Origin: Chryseobacterium indoltheticum
Lineage (GTDB): Bacteria; Bacteroidota; Bacteroidia; Flavobacteriales; Weeksellaceae
Reading direction: 5' to 3'
DNA: 64,000 bases
Assembly: GCF_003815915.1 (NCBI RefSeq)
Contig: NZ_CP033929.1
Location: 248,001-312,000 of the forward strand
Shown: positions 8,288 through 17,655 of the stretch, in pieces
How positions within the stretch are numbered: the stretch's first letter is position 1
Layout: every line of letters begins with the position of its first letter
Translations under genes and position numbers: made by a program
Notes under the pieces: generated by a model
What the model was told of the DNA's origin: nothing
Database searches by the model: none
What the model saw: only the letters and a program-made list of their open reading frames with translations

Positions 8288-8304
8288 TTTGTAAAAATTC
8301 TTTT

Positions 8305-8457
8305 CTAAGAACATCCGCAATCTTTGTCGCACCCGGATCTTTTGGAACTGAATTTCTTTGGTGAAAAATTTTTCCTTATAAATCTATATAAAGAATAGCA
8401 GGCAAAAAGCACTAAAAGTGCGATAATGATATATTGAAAAATTAACGAAGAATCCAT
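8305..8457 (-). CDS. FeoB-associated Cys-rich membrane peptide
   Basis: 50-residue peptide. One transmembrane helix spans about residues 6-23 (FQYIIIALLVLFACYSLY), followed by a basic stretch and the Cys-rich end CDKDCGCS. This is the FeoB-associated Cys-rich family, found next to feoB in many Bacteroidota and Firmicutes. It starts 1 bp after the feoB stop codon, so it is the third gene of the feo operon. A role in holding or passing Fe(II) at the membrane is a family-level suggestion only. Confidence 0.85.
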   Translation of the reverse strand: MDSSLIFQYIIIALLVLFACYSLYRFIRKNFSPKKFSSKRSGCDKDCGCS

Positions 8458-8458
8458 T

Positions 8459-10444
8459 TTACTTTAATATTTGGTAAGCTATCAACGACACAAAATATGC
8501 CAAACCTGTCATCATTACTACCTGAAAGCCAGTCCATTTCCAACTTTTGGTTTCTCTATAGACTACTGCAAGTGTAGAAACACACTGCATTGCAAATGCA
8601 TAAAACAACAACACCGAAACTCCTGTCGCAAAGTTGAATACTTTTTCGCCATTCGGTTTTACATCGTGTCTCATTTTATCGATTACTTTCCCTTCCGGAG
8701 CATCGTCATCCAAACTGTATAAAGTAGACATTGTTCCCACAAAAACTTCTCTGGCAACGAAACTCGTGAGAATCCCCACACCCATTTTCCAATCGTAACC
8801 GAGCGGCGCAATGGCTGGCTCAATTGCTTTACCCATTTTAGCCAGATAAGAATGATCTAAATGAACATCCGTTGCAACAACCTCATCCGGGTTTTGTTTT
8901 GGCCCAAAATAGCTTAACACCCAAATAATGATACTTACAATGAAGATAATCTTTCCAGCTCCGGTAATGAAGTCCCATACTTTTCCTAACACCAATTTAA
9001 AATCGTACCCGAAAAGTGGCTTTTTATAAGTAGGCAAATCCATCACAAGATACGTTTTATTATCTTCTTTAATGAAATTTTTAAGAATCGCTGCCGATAA
9101 TAAAGCAACAAAAAAACCTAAAATATACATGCCTAAAAGCACCAAGGCTTTATATTGAACTCCAAAAATAGTTTTATCGGAGATAATCAAACCAATAATA
9201 ATGCTGTAAACCGGAAGTCTTGCAGAACACGTCATAAAAGGTGTAACCAATATCGTGAGCAACCTTTCCTTTAAATTTTCGATATTTCTGGTTGAAATTA
9301 CCGCCGGAATTGCACAAGCTGTTCCCGAAACTAAAGGAACAATACTTTTTCCATTTAAACCAAATGGTCTTAAAAGCCTATCCATCAGGAAAACAACTCT
9401 TGCCATATATCCCGAATCTTCCAGTAAATAGAGAAAATACAAAAGAATCCCAATCTGTGGTGCAAAGATTATAATTCCGCCTAAACCAGGAACAATTCCC
9501 TGAGAAACCAATGAATTGATTGGCCCCTCCGGAAGATGTTCTCCTGCAAACTGAGAAAGCCAAGCGAAAGCTTCGTCGATCCAGTTCATCGGATATTCCG
9601 CCAAAAAGTAAACACACTGAAAAATTATTAAAAGGATAAACATGAAAACAATATATCCCCAAAATTTATGAACAAGAACTTTATCTAATTTCTCTGTTAA
9701 AAGTTCTTTAAACTGAGCTTTTTTAGTAATAACATCCGCCAAAATCTTATCAACATTCTGATAACGTCTTACCGTTTCCTTAACCTGTAATCTTTTCGGA
9801 ACTATATTTTTTGATGCTGAATCTGATTTTTTTTCAAGCGTAACATTTACCCAGGCCTGGTAATCATTCTCTGCATTTTTATCAAGAAGGTTTTTATGTT
9901 CGGCAGGAATTTCAAAGCTTGCCTTTTCAGATGTAACAAAATCATTGGCAAAAACAGCTTCTTTAATGGCTTCTATTCCTATCTGTTCTTTTGCATTCGT
10001 CTGAATAACTTTGATATTTAATGCTTTAGAAAGTTTTTCAATATCAATGTGAATTCCTCTTCTTTCTGCCTGATCGATTTGATTTAACACCAAAATCATT
10101 GGAATTCCCAAATCCTGAATCTGCTGGAATAACAAAAGCCCTCTTTTAATGCTTAATGCTTCCAGAATATAAACCACTCCGGAATAATTTTTTTGCCCAT
10201 CAATAAGAAATTTAGAGAAAATTGCCTCATCTTCTGAGCTCGGATAAATACTGTAAGATCCGGGAAGATCTACAATCTCCACTTCTTCGTTTTTGTAAGA
10301 ATAATTACCTGAATGGCTTGATACGGTAACGCCCGCATAATTTCCGGTTTTCTGCTTTTTGTTTGATAAGGCATTAAAAACGGTTGATTTTCCTACATTC
10401 GGGTTTCCTACTAAAAGTATCTGTTTTTTGTTATTTTCCTGCAT
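8459..10444 (-). CDS. feoB: Ferrous iron transporter FeoB
   Basis: 661-residue inner-membrane Fe(II) permease. The N-terminal G domain has G1 GNPNVGKST (residues 13-21), G3 DLPG (59-62) and G4 NQID (121-124). Gate-type membrane helices follow from about residue 260 (FWGYIVFMFILLIIFQ, SGTACAIPAVISTRN, FMTCSARLPVYSI, TSFVAREVFVGTMSTLY). It is shorter than the roughly 770 residues of E. coli FeoB, as is usual in this group. It overlaps feoA by 14 bp and is followed by the Cys-rich peptide. Confidence 0.95.
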   Translation of the reverse strand: MQENNKKQILLVGNPNVGKSTVFNALSNKKQKTGNYAGVTVSSHSGNYSYKNEEVEIVDLPGSYSIYPSSEDEAIFSKFLIDGQKNYSGVVYILEALSIKRGLLLFQQIQDLGIPMILVLNQIDQAERRGIHIDIEKLSKALNIKVIQTNAKEQIGIEAIKEAVFANDFVTSEKASFEIPAEHKNLLDKNAENDYQAWVNVTLEKKSDSASKNIVPKRLQVKETVRRYQNVDKILADVITKKAQFKELLTEKLDKVLVHKFWGYIVFMFILLIIFQCVYFLAEYPMNWIDEAFAWLSQFAGEHLPEGPINSLVSQGIVPGLGGIIIFAPQIGILLYFLYLLEDSGYMARVVFLMDRLLRPFGLNGKSIVPLVSGTACAIPAVISTRNIENLKERLLTILVTPFMTCSARLPVYSIIIGLIISDKTIFGVQYKALVLLGMYILGFFVALLSAAILKNFIKEDNKTYLVMDLPTYKKPLFGYDFKLVLGKVWDFITGAGKIIFIVSIIIWVLSYFGPKQNPDEVVATDVHLDHSYLAKMGKAIEPAIAPLGYDWKMGVGILTSFVAREVFVGTMSTLYSLDDDAPEGKVIDKMRHDVKPNGEKVFNFATGVSVLLFYAFAMQCVSTLAVVYRETKSWKWTGFQVVMMTGLAYFVSLIAYQILK

Positions 10445-10697
10445 TAATCAAATCTTCTACAATGATAAAATCTCCTTCTTCTTTACGTAGTGCAATACGG
10501 CTTTTTTCATCGCCAAACTCCACATAAAGCGGTCCGTTGAACGGTGCCTGGTAAAGGATTTTAAACAGAGTTTCAGGAAGAAGCCCCATTTCTATAATTT
10601 TCGTCGGCATATTCAGATTATCATTATCATAGTCTACTATTTTCCCAATTTTATTTTTGGGAAAGCTGCTTAATGTATGTAATTGAATATCCTTCAA
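10431..10697 (-). CDS. feoA: Ferrous iron transport protein FeoA
   Basis: 88-residue SH3-like cytoplasmic protein with the FeoA core (GKIVDYDNDN..., KIIEMGLLPETLFKILYQAPFNGPLYVEFGDEKSRIALRKEEG). It supports iron uptake through FeoB. The only reasonable start is TTG at 10697, since the next in-frame ATG (MPTK) would remove a third of the domain. First gene of the feo operon, downstream of a palindromic operator. Confidence 0.85.
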   Translation of the reverse strand: MKDIQLHTLSSFPKNKIGKIVDYDNDNLNMPTKIIEMGLLPETLFKILYQAPFNGPLYVEFGDEKSRIALRKEEGDFIIVEDLINAGK

Positions 10698-10717
10698 GAC
10701 CCTAATTTTTGTGACTG

Positions 10718-10749
10718 CAAATATAATTATTTAAATTTAATCTAAATAA
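10718..10749 (-). promoter_or_regulatory. feo promoter with palindromic metal-repressor-like operator
   Basis: A TATATTTG box (complement of 10718-10725) lies 21 bp before the feoA start. Immediately upstream, 10727-10749 is a 23-bp near-perfect palindrome (TTATTTA...TAAATAA) covering the spacer and -33 region. A site here fits repression by an iron-dependent Fur- or DtxR/IdeR-type regulator. Which one is not determined. Confidence 0.6.
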
Positions 10750-10806
10750 CGTTATTTTTCATATTTAAAGGCAGTTAGATTTATAGTATCTTCAATTATT
10801 TGATAC

Positions 10807-10842
10807 AATAAACCCAAACACATTACTGCATCTGGGTTTATT
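10807..10842 (-). terminator. Probable terminator of the first GLPGLI gene
   Basis: 10-bp perfect stem AATAAACCCA / TGGGTTTATT with a 16-nt loop, 27 bp past the stop of the minus-strand gene. The T-run is weak. Confidence 0.5.
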
Positions 10843-10869
10843 TTAAATATAGTTTAGTTAATCTGAAAA

Positions 10870-11805
10870 TTATTTTTTATCTTTTTCCTTTCCTACTTTT
10901 TCTAGATTTCCAACACTTATAGAGTTTGCTTTTTCGATAGGGTTATCATTTGCATTGTAAAAATCTTTATACATTTTCTCCTGCTTTTTCATCATATCCC
11001 CAATTGTACCATCTGTTCCAGGCATTGGCCTAGACATTATTTCCTGTGACATCATAGGTCTTACAGAAGCAAAAGGATCTTTTTTAAAATCATTAAAAGT
11101 TTTGTCAAACTTCTCTCTTGTTAATTCTTTTGGTTTTCCGCCAGTTGCCTGCATCAAACTTTCAATGTAAGAAAACTCGTTGTAATCTTTAATTTTTTTA
11201 TTTCCCTGCAATACCCAAGAATAATTTTTGCCGGCATCTTCAATTTTCACAATCAAACCGGGAAGTCCACTGAATTTATATGGCCCATCTTGAAAAGGAA
11301 GATCTGAAGAAAACCATGCAGTCCACGTTCTACCACCATATTCTGTAGTTGCTTTTTGGGTATTGTATTCGCCTATTTTTTGTTTTTCGTCTGATATTTT
11401 CCAGTTAAATTTCAAATCTTCTGTATACGCTATGTTTACTGGCGTCATTCCGTTCGCAACTTTATCCACATATTCCACTTTCATACTTGGGTAAAATTTG
11501 TGAATTCTCGCCGAAAATTTTGGTGTTTTAAGAGATTTTGAAAGGTCTTTGTAAGTGCCGGCCTTCTGCATAGCCTCTATTTCCACTTTTGTAATAGAAT
11601 CTTGAGAAATTACAGTGTAATCCTGATAAACAGATCTGTTTTTGTCTGTAATATCCAACACGGTAATTACTTTATCGAGCTTGGCAGAGTCTTGCTTTGG
11701 CTTGAAAGTAAGTTCGTAAAAGAAGCGATTTGAGCTTTCTTTTGATTCTTGTGCATTGGCAAAAGCAAAAACAGCAATAAATAGTATTGAAAATAAATTT
11801 TTCAT
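10870..11805 (-). CDS. GLPGLI family protein
   Basis: 311-residue exported protein with an 18-residue signal peptide (MKNLFSILFIAVFAFANA). The central block TAWFSSDLPFQDGPYKFSGLPGLIVKI, starting about residue 160, carries the GLPGLI signature that names this Bacteroidota family. The C-terminal half is Met- and Lys-rich and ends KVGKEKDKK. Members are periplasmic or surface proteins of unknown function, often found near TonB-dependent receptors; such a receptor lies 1.6 kb away. A second family member is at 16764-17534. Confidence 0.9.
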   Translation of the reverse strand: MKNLFSILFIAVFAFANAQESKESSNRFFYELTFKPKQDSAKLDKVITVLDITDKNRSVYQDYTVISQDSITKVEIEAMQKAGTYKDLSKSLKTPKFSARIHKFYPSMKVEYVDKVANGMTPVNIAYTEDLKFNWKISDEKQKIGEYNTQKATTEYGGRTWTAWFSSDLPFQDGPYKFSGLPGLIVKIEDAGKNYSWVLQGNKKIKDYNEFSYIESLMQATGGKPKELTREKFDKTFNDFKKDPFASVRPMMSQEIMSRPMPGTDGTIGDMMKKQEKMYKDFYNANDNPIEKANSISVGNLEKVGKEKDKK

Positions 11806-11894
11806 TGTATAAAAAGGTTTGCTTAATTAGTTTGCATTAGTTGTTTTTTGTTACAGATTTTCTGAAATAAAATTATTATTTATCTAAGCGAAGA

Positions 11895-12656
11895 TTAAAT
11901 AGAAAGATTTTCTATCACCAAATTTTCACCGCTTACAAAAAGACGATATTGTGGCCATGTTTTATTTAAGGTGTCAAAAAATATTCTTGTGGTGTCTTTC
12001 TGCATCGAGTCGTGCAGCTCGATAACGAGTATTTTTACTTTAGGCAACCAATCTTCATAGTTTTTAGAAAAGACTTCTTTTTCGCTGCCTTCTATATCCA
12101 TTTTTAATACATCAATTCTATCAAAATTGTTTTCCTTGAGAATTGTATTAATACTAATTGCTTCTATAGTCCCGTTTTCATTGTCTTCCACGACCTGAAT
12201 TCCCCACTTTGAGGCGTTTTCATCGATAATTTTTAATTTAACGTCACTACTCCAAACACCTTTATTGAGTAACTGTATGTCAGGATAATTTTCAAGATTC
12301 TTTTTTGCCATCCTAAAATTATCAGAATCGGGCTCAATAGTGATAAATTCAGCATCCGGAAATTTGTTTTTCATTAAGACTGTAAAAAGCCCCACATTAC
12401 CTCCTGCATCAATAATAATTTTAGGGTTTTTGTAATGATACGGGTGATATTGTTTTTCTATAAAAATCTGTTTAAAAACTTCCAGATCAGATTGTTCATT
12501 TTTTCTGAGATGTATAGGATGTTTTATTCCGTAAAGAAAGATATTATCTAAGTTTGAAGATGATAGTTTTTTGTATAGTTTATATCCTTCTTTGAATCCG
12601 TATTCATTGTAATACGGTAAAAAATTTTTAAGGTTTGAATATAATTTTTTTCTCAT
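11895..12656 (-). CDS. FkbM family methyltransferase
   Basis: 253-residue SAM-dependent methyltransferase of the FkbM type. Motif I is IIDAGGNVGLFTVLM near residue 90, the acidic strand-2 end is ITIEPDSDNF, and the later strands contain DVLKMDIEGSEKEVF and KILVIELHD. FkbM proteins usually O-methylate sugars or polyketides, often in glycan loci. No glycosyltransferase lies nearby, so the substrate is open. Monocistronic. Confidence 0.85.
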   Translation of the reverse strand: MRKKLYSNLKNFLPYYNEYGFKEGYKLYKKLSSSNLDNIFLYGIKHPIHLRKNEQSDLEVFKQIFIEKQYHPYHYKNPKIIIDAGGNVGLFTVLMKNKFPDAEFITIEPDSDNFRMAKKNLENYPDIQLLNKGVWSSDVKLKIIDENASKWGIQVVEDNENGTIEAISINTILKENNFDRIDVLKMDIEGSEKEVFSKNYEDWLPKVKILVIELHDSMQKDTTRIFFDTLNKTWPQYRLFVSGENLVIENLSI

Positions 12657-12859
12657 TCATTTGAATTTTTTGCTAAAATAATTTTTTCTTTTTAAACTTT
12701 AATCTGTTTTATCACAAATTTGACAATACTCTATTAATCAGGCTCTAATTTTGTGATGACTTGCTCTCACATTAGAACCTTTTTCCTAAATATTTTCATC
12801 AAAAAAGTTTTTAGCTCTTTTAAAAGTTTTAAATTTAAGTTCACCTAAACAAATATGAT

Positions 12860-13357
12860 ATGGATACCTTAAAACAACTAAAAGACGAGCTTGAAACTGA
12901 GTACCAGACTACAAAAAGCTTTTTCGAAATTTATCCGGATGACAAAAATGATTACACTCCGCATTCTAAAAGTATGAAAATGATGCATCTCGCTACCCAC
13001 ATTTCGGAAGTTTTTGGCTGGGCAGGTTTTATGCTTAATTCTTCTGAACTTGATTTTGCCAAAAGCGAAATAGAACCGAAGCATCTTACCACAAAAGATG
13101 AGCTCTTAACCGTTTTAGAAGAAAACCACAAAGCAAGTCAGGAAGCATTACTTAAAGCATCTGAAAACGACTTAGAACCAAGATGGGCTTTGAAAAATGA
13201 TGGTCATGAACTGGCTTCGTGGACGAAATATGAAGCAATTCGCCACAGTTTAAATCAGATTACGCATCACAGAGCACAATTGGGAGTTTATTACAGGCTG
13301 AATGACATCGAACTTCCCGGAAGTTATGGACCAACGGCGGATCATCCAAATTTTTAA
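12860..13357 (+). CDS. DinB family protein
   Basis: 165-residue four-helix-bundle protein of the DinB/YfiT group. The likely metal ligands are His in MMHLATHISEVFGW (near residues 36-40) and the C-terminal HRAQLGVYYR block, where NQITHHRAQ supplies the second and third ligands. Such proteins include thiol transferases and damage-inducible proteins; the substrate is unknown. The divergent FkbM gene lies 200 bp upstream. Confidence 0.88.
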   Translation: MDTLKQLKDELETEYQTTKSFFEIYPDDKNDYTPHSKSMKMMHLATHISEVFGWAGFMLNSSELDFAKSEIEPKHLTTKDELLTVLEENHKASQEALLKASENDLEPRWALKNDGHELASWTKYEAIRHSLNQITHHRAQLGVYYRLNDIELPGSYGPTADHPNF

Positions 13358-13371
13358 AATATTTTAAAACA

Positions 13372-13400
13372 AAAAACCAATCTCAATGAGATTGGTTTTT
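13372..13400. terminator. Bidirectional terminator between DinB and TonB-dependent genes
   Basis: Perfect 12-bp stem AAAAACCAATCT / AGATTGGTTTTT with a 5-nt loop, between two convergent genes. A-runs and T-runs on both sides allow use from either direction. Confidence 0.8.
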
Positions 13401-13408
13401 CTTACTTT

Positions 13409-16141
13409 TTATTTAAAGTTGAATTTTACTGAAAGCATAACTTGGCTTGGTCTGAGTTGCATTGTCGTTTGAGTAATCGTGGCGTCACCAACACTGATTC
13501 GTTCAAAGACTTTTTTGTCAGCAATATTCATCCATTTTAATTCGAAGTCAACCTTCTTGGCAGTCCAACTAAATTGGTATGATAAATCAAAGAAACCATT
13601 ATTCAGTTTAGTATCTCCCAGATTTGAGTTGATCTGATCCCAATAGAAACCAATTGTATGGCTTTCTAAAGGATAGAAAAATACATTTAAGTTGTGATTA
13701 TAGTTTTCTGTTTTTCCTAAATCATTGCTAATAATTCCATTTGATTGTTTATTCCAAGTTTTTGTAAAGTTGAAATCTACACTCATCCACGAGAAGTAAG
13801 TATTATTGAATTTAAATCCTAAACTATTACTTTCGTTTGTAGTATTAATATCCTCGTTATTTCTTCTAGACTGAGACTTTGAAGTGGTATCATTAAAAGT
13901 TACTGAAGCATTAGTCTTAAATTTTGGGAAATACTTTCCTATTTCGGCATAATAAGAATTGTTTGTTCTTTTGTTTTCACTTTCTATATACTCTACAACA
14001 CTAAAACCTAGATCATTCACTGCACTCGAAGCCAATAAGTTATTTTTGGTATCACTTAATCTATAACCTACATTAAAAAAAAGATTATTCAAAGGATTTC
14101 TATATTCTAATCTTGCACCACCGCTTTTTGTATTGGTTTGAGGAATAGGATTTTTAGGATTCATTACATTAAAACCACTTGGACTTGTTAAAACATATCC
14201 TGCATAAGCAGTTTGTATATCGCCGAAATTATTACTAATATTCCCGTTAACACTTGCTTTAAAGAATGATGCAAAACTGTACTGTGCAAAAAGATTAGGC
14301 GTAAATGTAGTTTTATTTAAAGTTTTTGAAACATTTCTAAATGCATCTTCAGCTTTAATATTATTAAAATTTACTGGTAAACTTGCCCAGACATTCCATG
14401 CGTCAGATTTGTAATTTGCAGTGATAGAAGCTCGCGGCGTAATTTCAGCAAACGTCAAATCATTTTCGTACGATAAATCATTAAAATTAAGTGGTATATC
14501 ATCTGTAATACTTGGATTAGGAATTGCTGTTCCTTCAAAATTTGTATTAAGTTTATCTGTTGAGACATCAATCCCAATTTCTGGAGTAAAAGTCCATCCT
14601 TTAGCTGTAAAACTAATGTTTGCCGAATGTGAAGTATCCAATGTTCTAATTCTGAAATCCTGTAGAGCAGTACTTCCACCTGCAAAGTTTATATTCGTTA
14701 TTGTATCTTTAACTAAATTTTTATAGGGTAGCTGTAAATAATTTGCTGGAGAGATCTCTAAAGTCTGTCTGTCATCTTGATAATTAATATATGATTTCAA
14801 ATTCACCATTTTTTCTTTCCACGGAATAATTGTACTTAAAGAGTTTTGAAAAGATGAAGTTGGTGATTGTACGCTTTCGTTACCCGTTCTGTAACCAATT
14901 CTATCATTTCTCTCTGCAAAAGCACGGTCTCCGTTCCAAAATTGAGAAAAGGTTGTTGTATTCTTAAAGAATCCTTTCTTAGCATTCTTAGTAAAAATTA
15001 GCTCTCCTTTCAGCTTATCTGTGTAAAAGTTATTTAAAAATCTTGTGTTATATTGTGTTCCTTGTTGAAAATCTCTTGTAACACTATTAGATTCTCTCTC
15101 TACAGCATTATTGGTATAATTGGCATTTGCTTTAAATTCCCACTCTTTCTTCGAATCTATATTAGTAAGATAATTAGCAGATAAATAATGTACATTATTA
15201 AATAAATATCTCTTGACCGGAAGATTGGGTACAGAAGCATTTTCTACACCCAACCAGTTATTTTGTGAAGCGTTTCCTCTTCTGCCTTCCCAAGAACTTC
15301 CAAAAGCCAGAATGTTACCTTCATTTTCTACCTGCTCTCCCATATTATTCGTTTTGTAATTAACAACCCATTGTTGCTTTTTACTGAAAAACATAGGCGT
15401 TAATTTTACATTCCACAGCCACGGATCACCAAATCCGGAACCTACTTCTCCTCTACCCGTCATCGTTACAGATTTTTTAAGCCTAATATTAATTGCCGCA
15501 GCATCCGAAGGAATTTTTCCCTGTAACATTTTTACCGGTTGGTGGTTTTCTAAAACTTCGAGTTTTGAAATAGCGTCTTTTGGTAATGAGTTTGTAATCG
15601 TTCCGTAACCGCCTTCCATCAAGTCTTTACCTTCAACATAGAATTTATTGATCGCATTACCTTGGTAAAGAATCGTTCCGTCTGCATTTACCTCAATGCC
15701 CGGAATTTTTTTCATGATATCGGCCAAAGTACGGTCGTTCTTATTGTCGAAAGCTTTCAAATCATAAGAAATAGTATCGCCTCTTGCCGTGATCATTTTG
15801 GTTTTCAGCTGTACTTCTTTTATTTCGGTTGCTTCAGATTGTAATTTGAAGGCAAGGGTTTGATCGCTGTTGCTGATTTGTTTTGTGAGGGGTTTTTGAT
15901 TAAAGGCTTTCACTTTCAGATCTACATTGGGTTCTGATGAAGTAAAAGTAACTTTGTATTCACCTTTAGAATTGGTAATTCCGTATGCGAGAATTGCATC
16001 TTTTCCGGGTTCTTCAATCGTTACACTTGCGCTTGGAATCGCCACACCATCTTCATCGGTAATTTTTCCGGAAACTGTTTTTTGGGCAAACGTTATCACA
16101 GAGAAAAAAACCATCAGGAAAAGGTAAATTTTTCTTTTCAT
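13409..16141 (-). CDS. TonB-dependent receptor-like outer-membrane protein
   Basis: 910-residue protein. The order is a signal peptide (about residues 1-19, ending TFAQ), a carboxypeptidase-D-regulatory-like domain (TVSGKITDEDGVAIPSASV, residues 22-100), a plug-like region (ADIMKKIPGIEVNADGTILYQG, residues about 140-230), then a long beta-barrel ending VMLSVKFNFK with a C-terminal Phe. This architecture is typical of Bacteroidota outer-membrane beta-barrel proteins found next to GLPGLI genes. The substrate is unknown; peptides or proteins are as likely as glycans. No susD-like partner is adjacent. Confidence 0.85.
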   Translation of the reverse strand: MKRKIYLFLMVFFSVITFAQKTVSGKITDEDGVAIPSASVTIEEPGKDAILAYGITNSKGEYKVTFTSSEPNVDLKVKAFNQKPLTKQISNSDQTLAFKLQSEATEIKEVQLKTKMITARGDTISYDLKAFDNKNDRTLADIMKKIPGIEVNADGTILYQGNAINKFYVEGKDLMEGGYGTITNSLPKDAISKLEVLENHQPVKMLQGKIPSDAAAINIRLKKSVTMTGRGEVGSGFGDPWLWNVKLTPMFFSKKQQWVVNYKTNNMGEQVENEGNILAFGSSWEGRRGNASQNNWLGVENASVPNLPVKRYLFNNVHYLSANYLTNIDSKKEWEFKANANYTNNAVERESNSVTRDFQQGTQYNTRFLNNFYTDKLKGELIFTKNAKKGFFKNTTTFSQFWNGDRAFAERNDRIGYRTGNESVQSPTSSFQNSLSTIIPWKEKMVNLKSYINYQDDRQTLEISPANYLQLPYKNLVKDTITNINFAGGSTALQDFRIRTLDTSHSANISFTAKGWTFTPEIGIDVSTDKLNTNFEGTAIPNPSITDDIPLNFNDLSYENDLTFAEITPRASITANYKSDAWNVWASLPVNFNNIKAEDAFRNVSKTLNKTTFTPNLFAQYSFASFFKASVNGNISNNFGDIQTAYAGYVLTSPSGFNVMNPKNPIPQTNTKSGGARLEYRNPLNNLFFNVGYRLSDTKNNLLASSAVNDLGFSVVEYIESENKRTNNSYYAEIGKYFPKFKTNASVTFNDTTSKSQSRRNNEDINTTNESNSLGFKFNNTYFSWMSVDFNFTKTWNKQSNGIISNDLGKTENYNHNLNVFFYPLESHTIGFYWDQINSNLGDTKLNNGFFDLSYQFSWTAKKVDFELKWMNIADKKVFERISVGDATITQTTMQLRPSQVMLSVKFNFK

Positions 16142-16415
16142 ATGTATTTATTTATTTTTTTAACGGTTAAATAGAATCGCAAGGCCTTGATTAATGAGTA
16201 TTTTACCAATCTCTGCGACTTCATAATTTATTATTTGAGTAATTAGTTATGTGTTAAGCTCTTTTGTTACACTTTATAGAGATATAAATTTTATATAAAA
16301 GTTAAAAACAAAATTATCACTACAAAAATAGTGATAATTTTTCTTTACTTTCAATTTTCATCATTTTTTCTTTGATGTTTTAGTTTATATCATAAATTTA
16401 AATAATATATCATAT

Positions 16416-16760
16416 GTGAGTAGGAAACAATTTAAAGAGACTAAGAATATTCTAATCAGGATATTGCCGATTTATTAGGAATAGACCGAAATACTAATGT
16501 AAATTGGGAAAGTGAGATTACAGATATTAAATCTCAGTACATCCCGAAATTGGTAGAAATTTTTGATGTAAAAATTCAAGATCTTTTTGATTCCGAAAGA
16601 AAATTAGAAATATCAAATAATACTTTTGACAATAAAGATAATTCAGTGGGTTTAATTATCTTTAACATTTCCGACAAAGAATCTGTGGATAAATTTAACT
16701 CTAAACTAGAAGATTTGATAAATAGCTTAAAAAAGATAGTTTTTTTACATAAAATTTCAA
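16416..16760 (+). pseudogene. Decayed XRE-type HTH regulator
   Basis: From GTG at 16416 the frame reads SRKQFKE, then shifts to LRIF and hits a stop. A third frame continues QDIADLLGIDRNTNVNWESEITDIKSQ and YIPKLVEIFDVKIQDLFD, a clear helix-turn-helix of the XRE family, then a C-terminal helical part ending VFLHK. At least two indels break the DNA-binding domain, and no stop remains before the frame runs antisense into the convergent GLPGLI gene. It was probably a regulator and is now inactive. A short remnant starting at 16550 could still be translated. Confidence 0.65.
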
Positions 16761-16763
16761 AAA

Positions 16764-17534
16764 TCATTCGAAGGGCTTTAATTCTAGCGGATTATTATAC
16801 CGTTTCCTCTTCGCTGTCATTATGTCTTCAGCTTCTTTTCTCATATCAGCATCCATTGGAAAACCAGCATATGTAAATTCTAAATTATAAGATGCTTTTA
16901 AAAAATCTTTTTTATTAAATTTCTTATACCCTCCCAGATTAAATTCAAATTTGTTGGGATATTCTTCGAGTTTTATTAACGTAAAATGATAATCATTTTT
17001 TGTATCATAAATTTCAAATATCAAACCGGGTAACCCAGTAAATTTGTATGGTCCGATCGGTATCGCATGTCCGGTAGAAAAATAGGCAATCCATCTCCTG
17101 CCATATTTATTGGTTGCTGCCATTTGGCACTTTACACCATTAATTATTTTCGTATCACTATAAAGTACCCATTTTAGTGTAACATTTTCTTCATATCTTA
17201 ATCTTTCATCTCTGAACATACCGAACAAATTTGTTATACCATTTTTTTTTATAATTCTCTCTTGAAAATAATCTCCTGCTGTGAGGCTAATTCCATTTCC
17301 TTTTTTAGATGCTTCTTCCAAATCAAGATCTTTATGATAGTTCTTATAGCCAGCAAAATAATAGTCTTTCGTATTTCCTATCAATATAAAAGTTTGTGGT
17401 TTTACCGGATAATTATTACTAAATTTTAAAAAACTTTGGTAGGTTGCTTTAACTAGGGGGTTAAATTCTACTTTCTGAGATTTTACAAATGTACATATCC
17501 AAAATAGTACTATGCATACAAGATGCTTTTTCAT
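16764..17534 (-). CDS. GLPGLI family protein
   Basis: 256-residue exported protein. Signal peptide MKKHLVCIVLFWICTFVKSQ, then the family core at about residues 135-180 (RRWIAYFSTGHAIPIGPYKF followed by TGLPGLIFEIYD). It is shorter than the copy at 10870-11805 and lacks its Met/Lys-rich C-terminal half. Function unknown. The neighbouring TonB-dependent gene may be a partner by context only. Confidence 0.88.
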   Translation of the reverse strand: MKKHLVCIVLFWICTFVKSQKVEFNPLVKATYQSFLKFSNNYPVKPQTFILIGNTKDYYFAGYKNYHKDLDLEEASKKGNGISLTAGDYFQERIIKKNGITNLFGMFRDERLRYEENVTLKWVLYSDTKIINGVKCQMAATNKYGRRWIAYFSTGHAIPIGPYKFTGLPGLIFEIYDTKNDYHFTLIKLEEYPNKFEFNLGGYKKFNKKDFLKASYNLEFTYAGFPMDADMRKEAEDIMTAKRKRYNNPLELKPFE

Positions 17535-17622
17535 ACTGAGAGTTTTAATTTTTTAAGAATTGTGCTATTTTACCATCTCTACAAATAAATAATGGTAATT
17601 TCATAATTTTACTATTTCAAAT

Positions 17623-17645
17623 GGGACAGGAATTCTTCCTGTCCC
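17623..17645 (-). terminator. Terminator of the 72-residue secreted peptide gene
   Basis: Perfect 10-bp stem GGGACAGGAA / TTCCTGTCCC with a 3-nt loop, 10 bp past the stop codon. Confidence 0.65.
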
Positions 17646-17655
17646 AAATTAAAAA

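Noticed and set aside
16550..16876. 108-residue ORF as an independent gene
   Set aside because: It is the tail of a decayed HTH gene whose first half lies in other frames upstream, and its last 40 codons are antisense to the GLPGLI gene.
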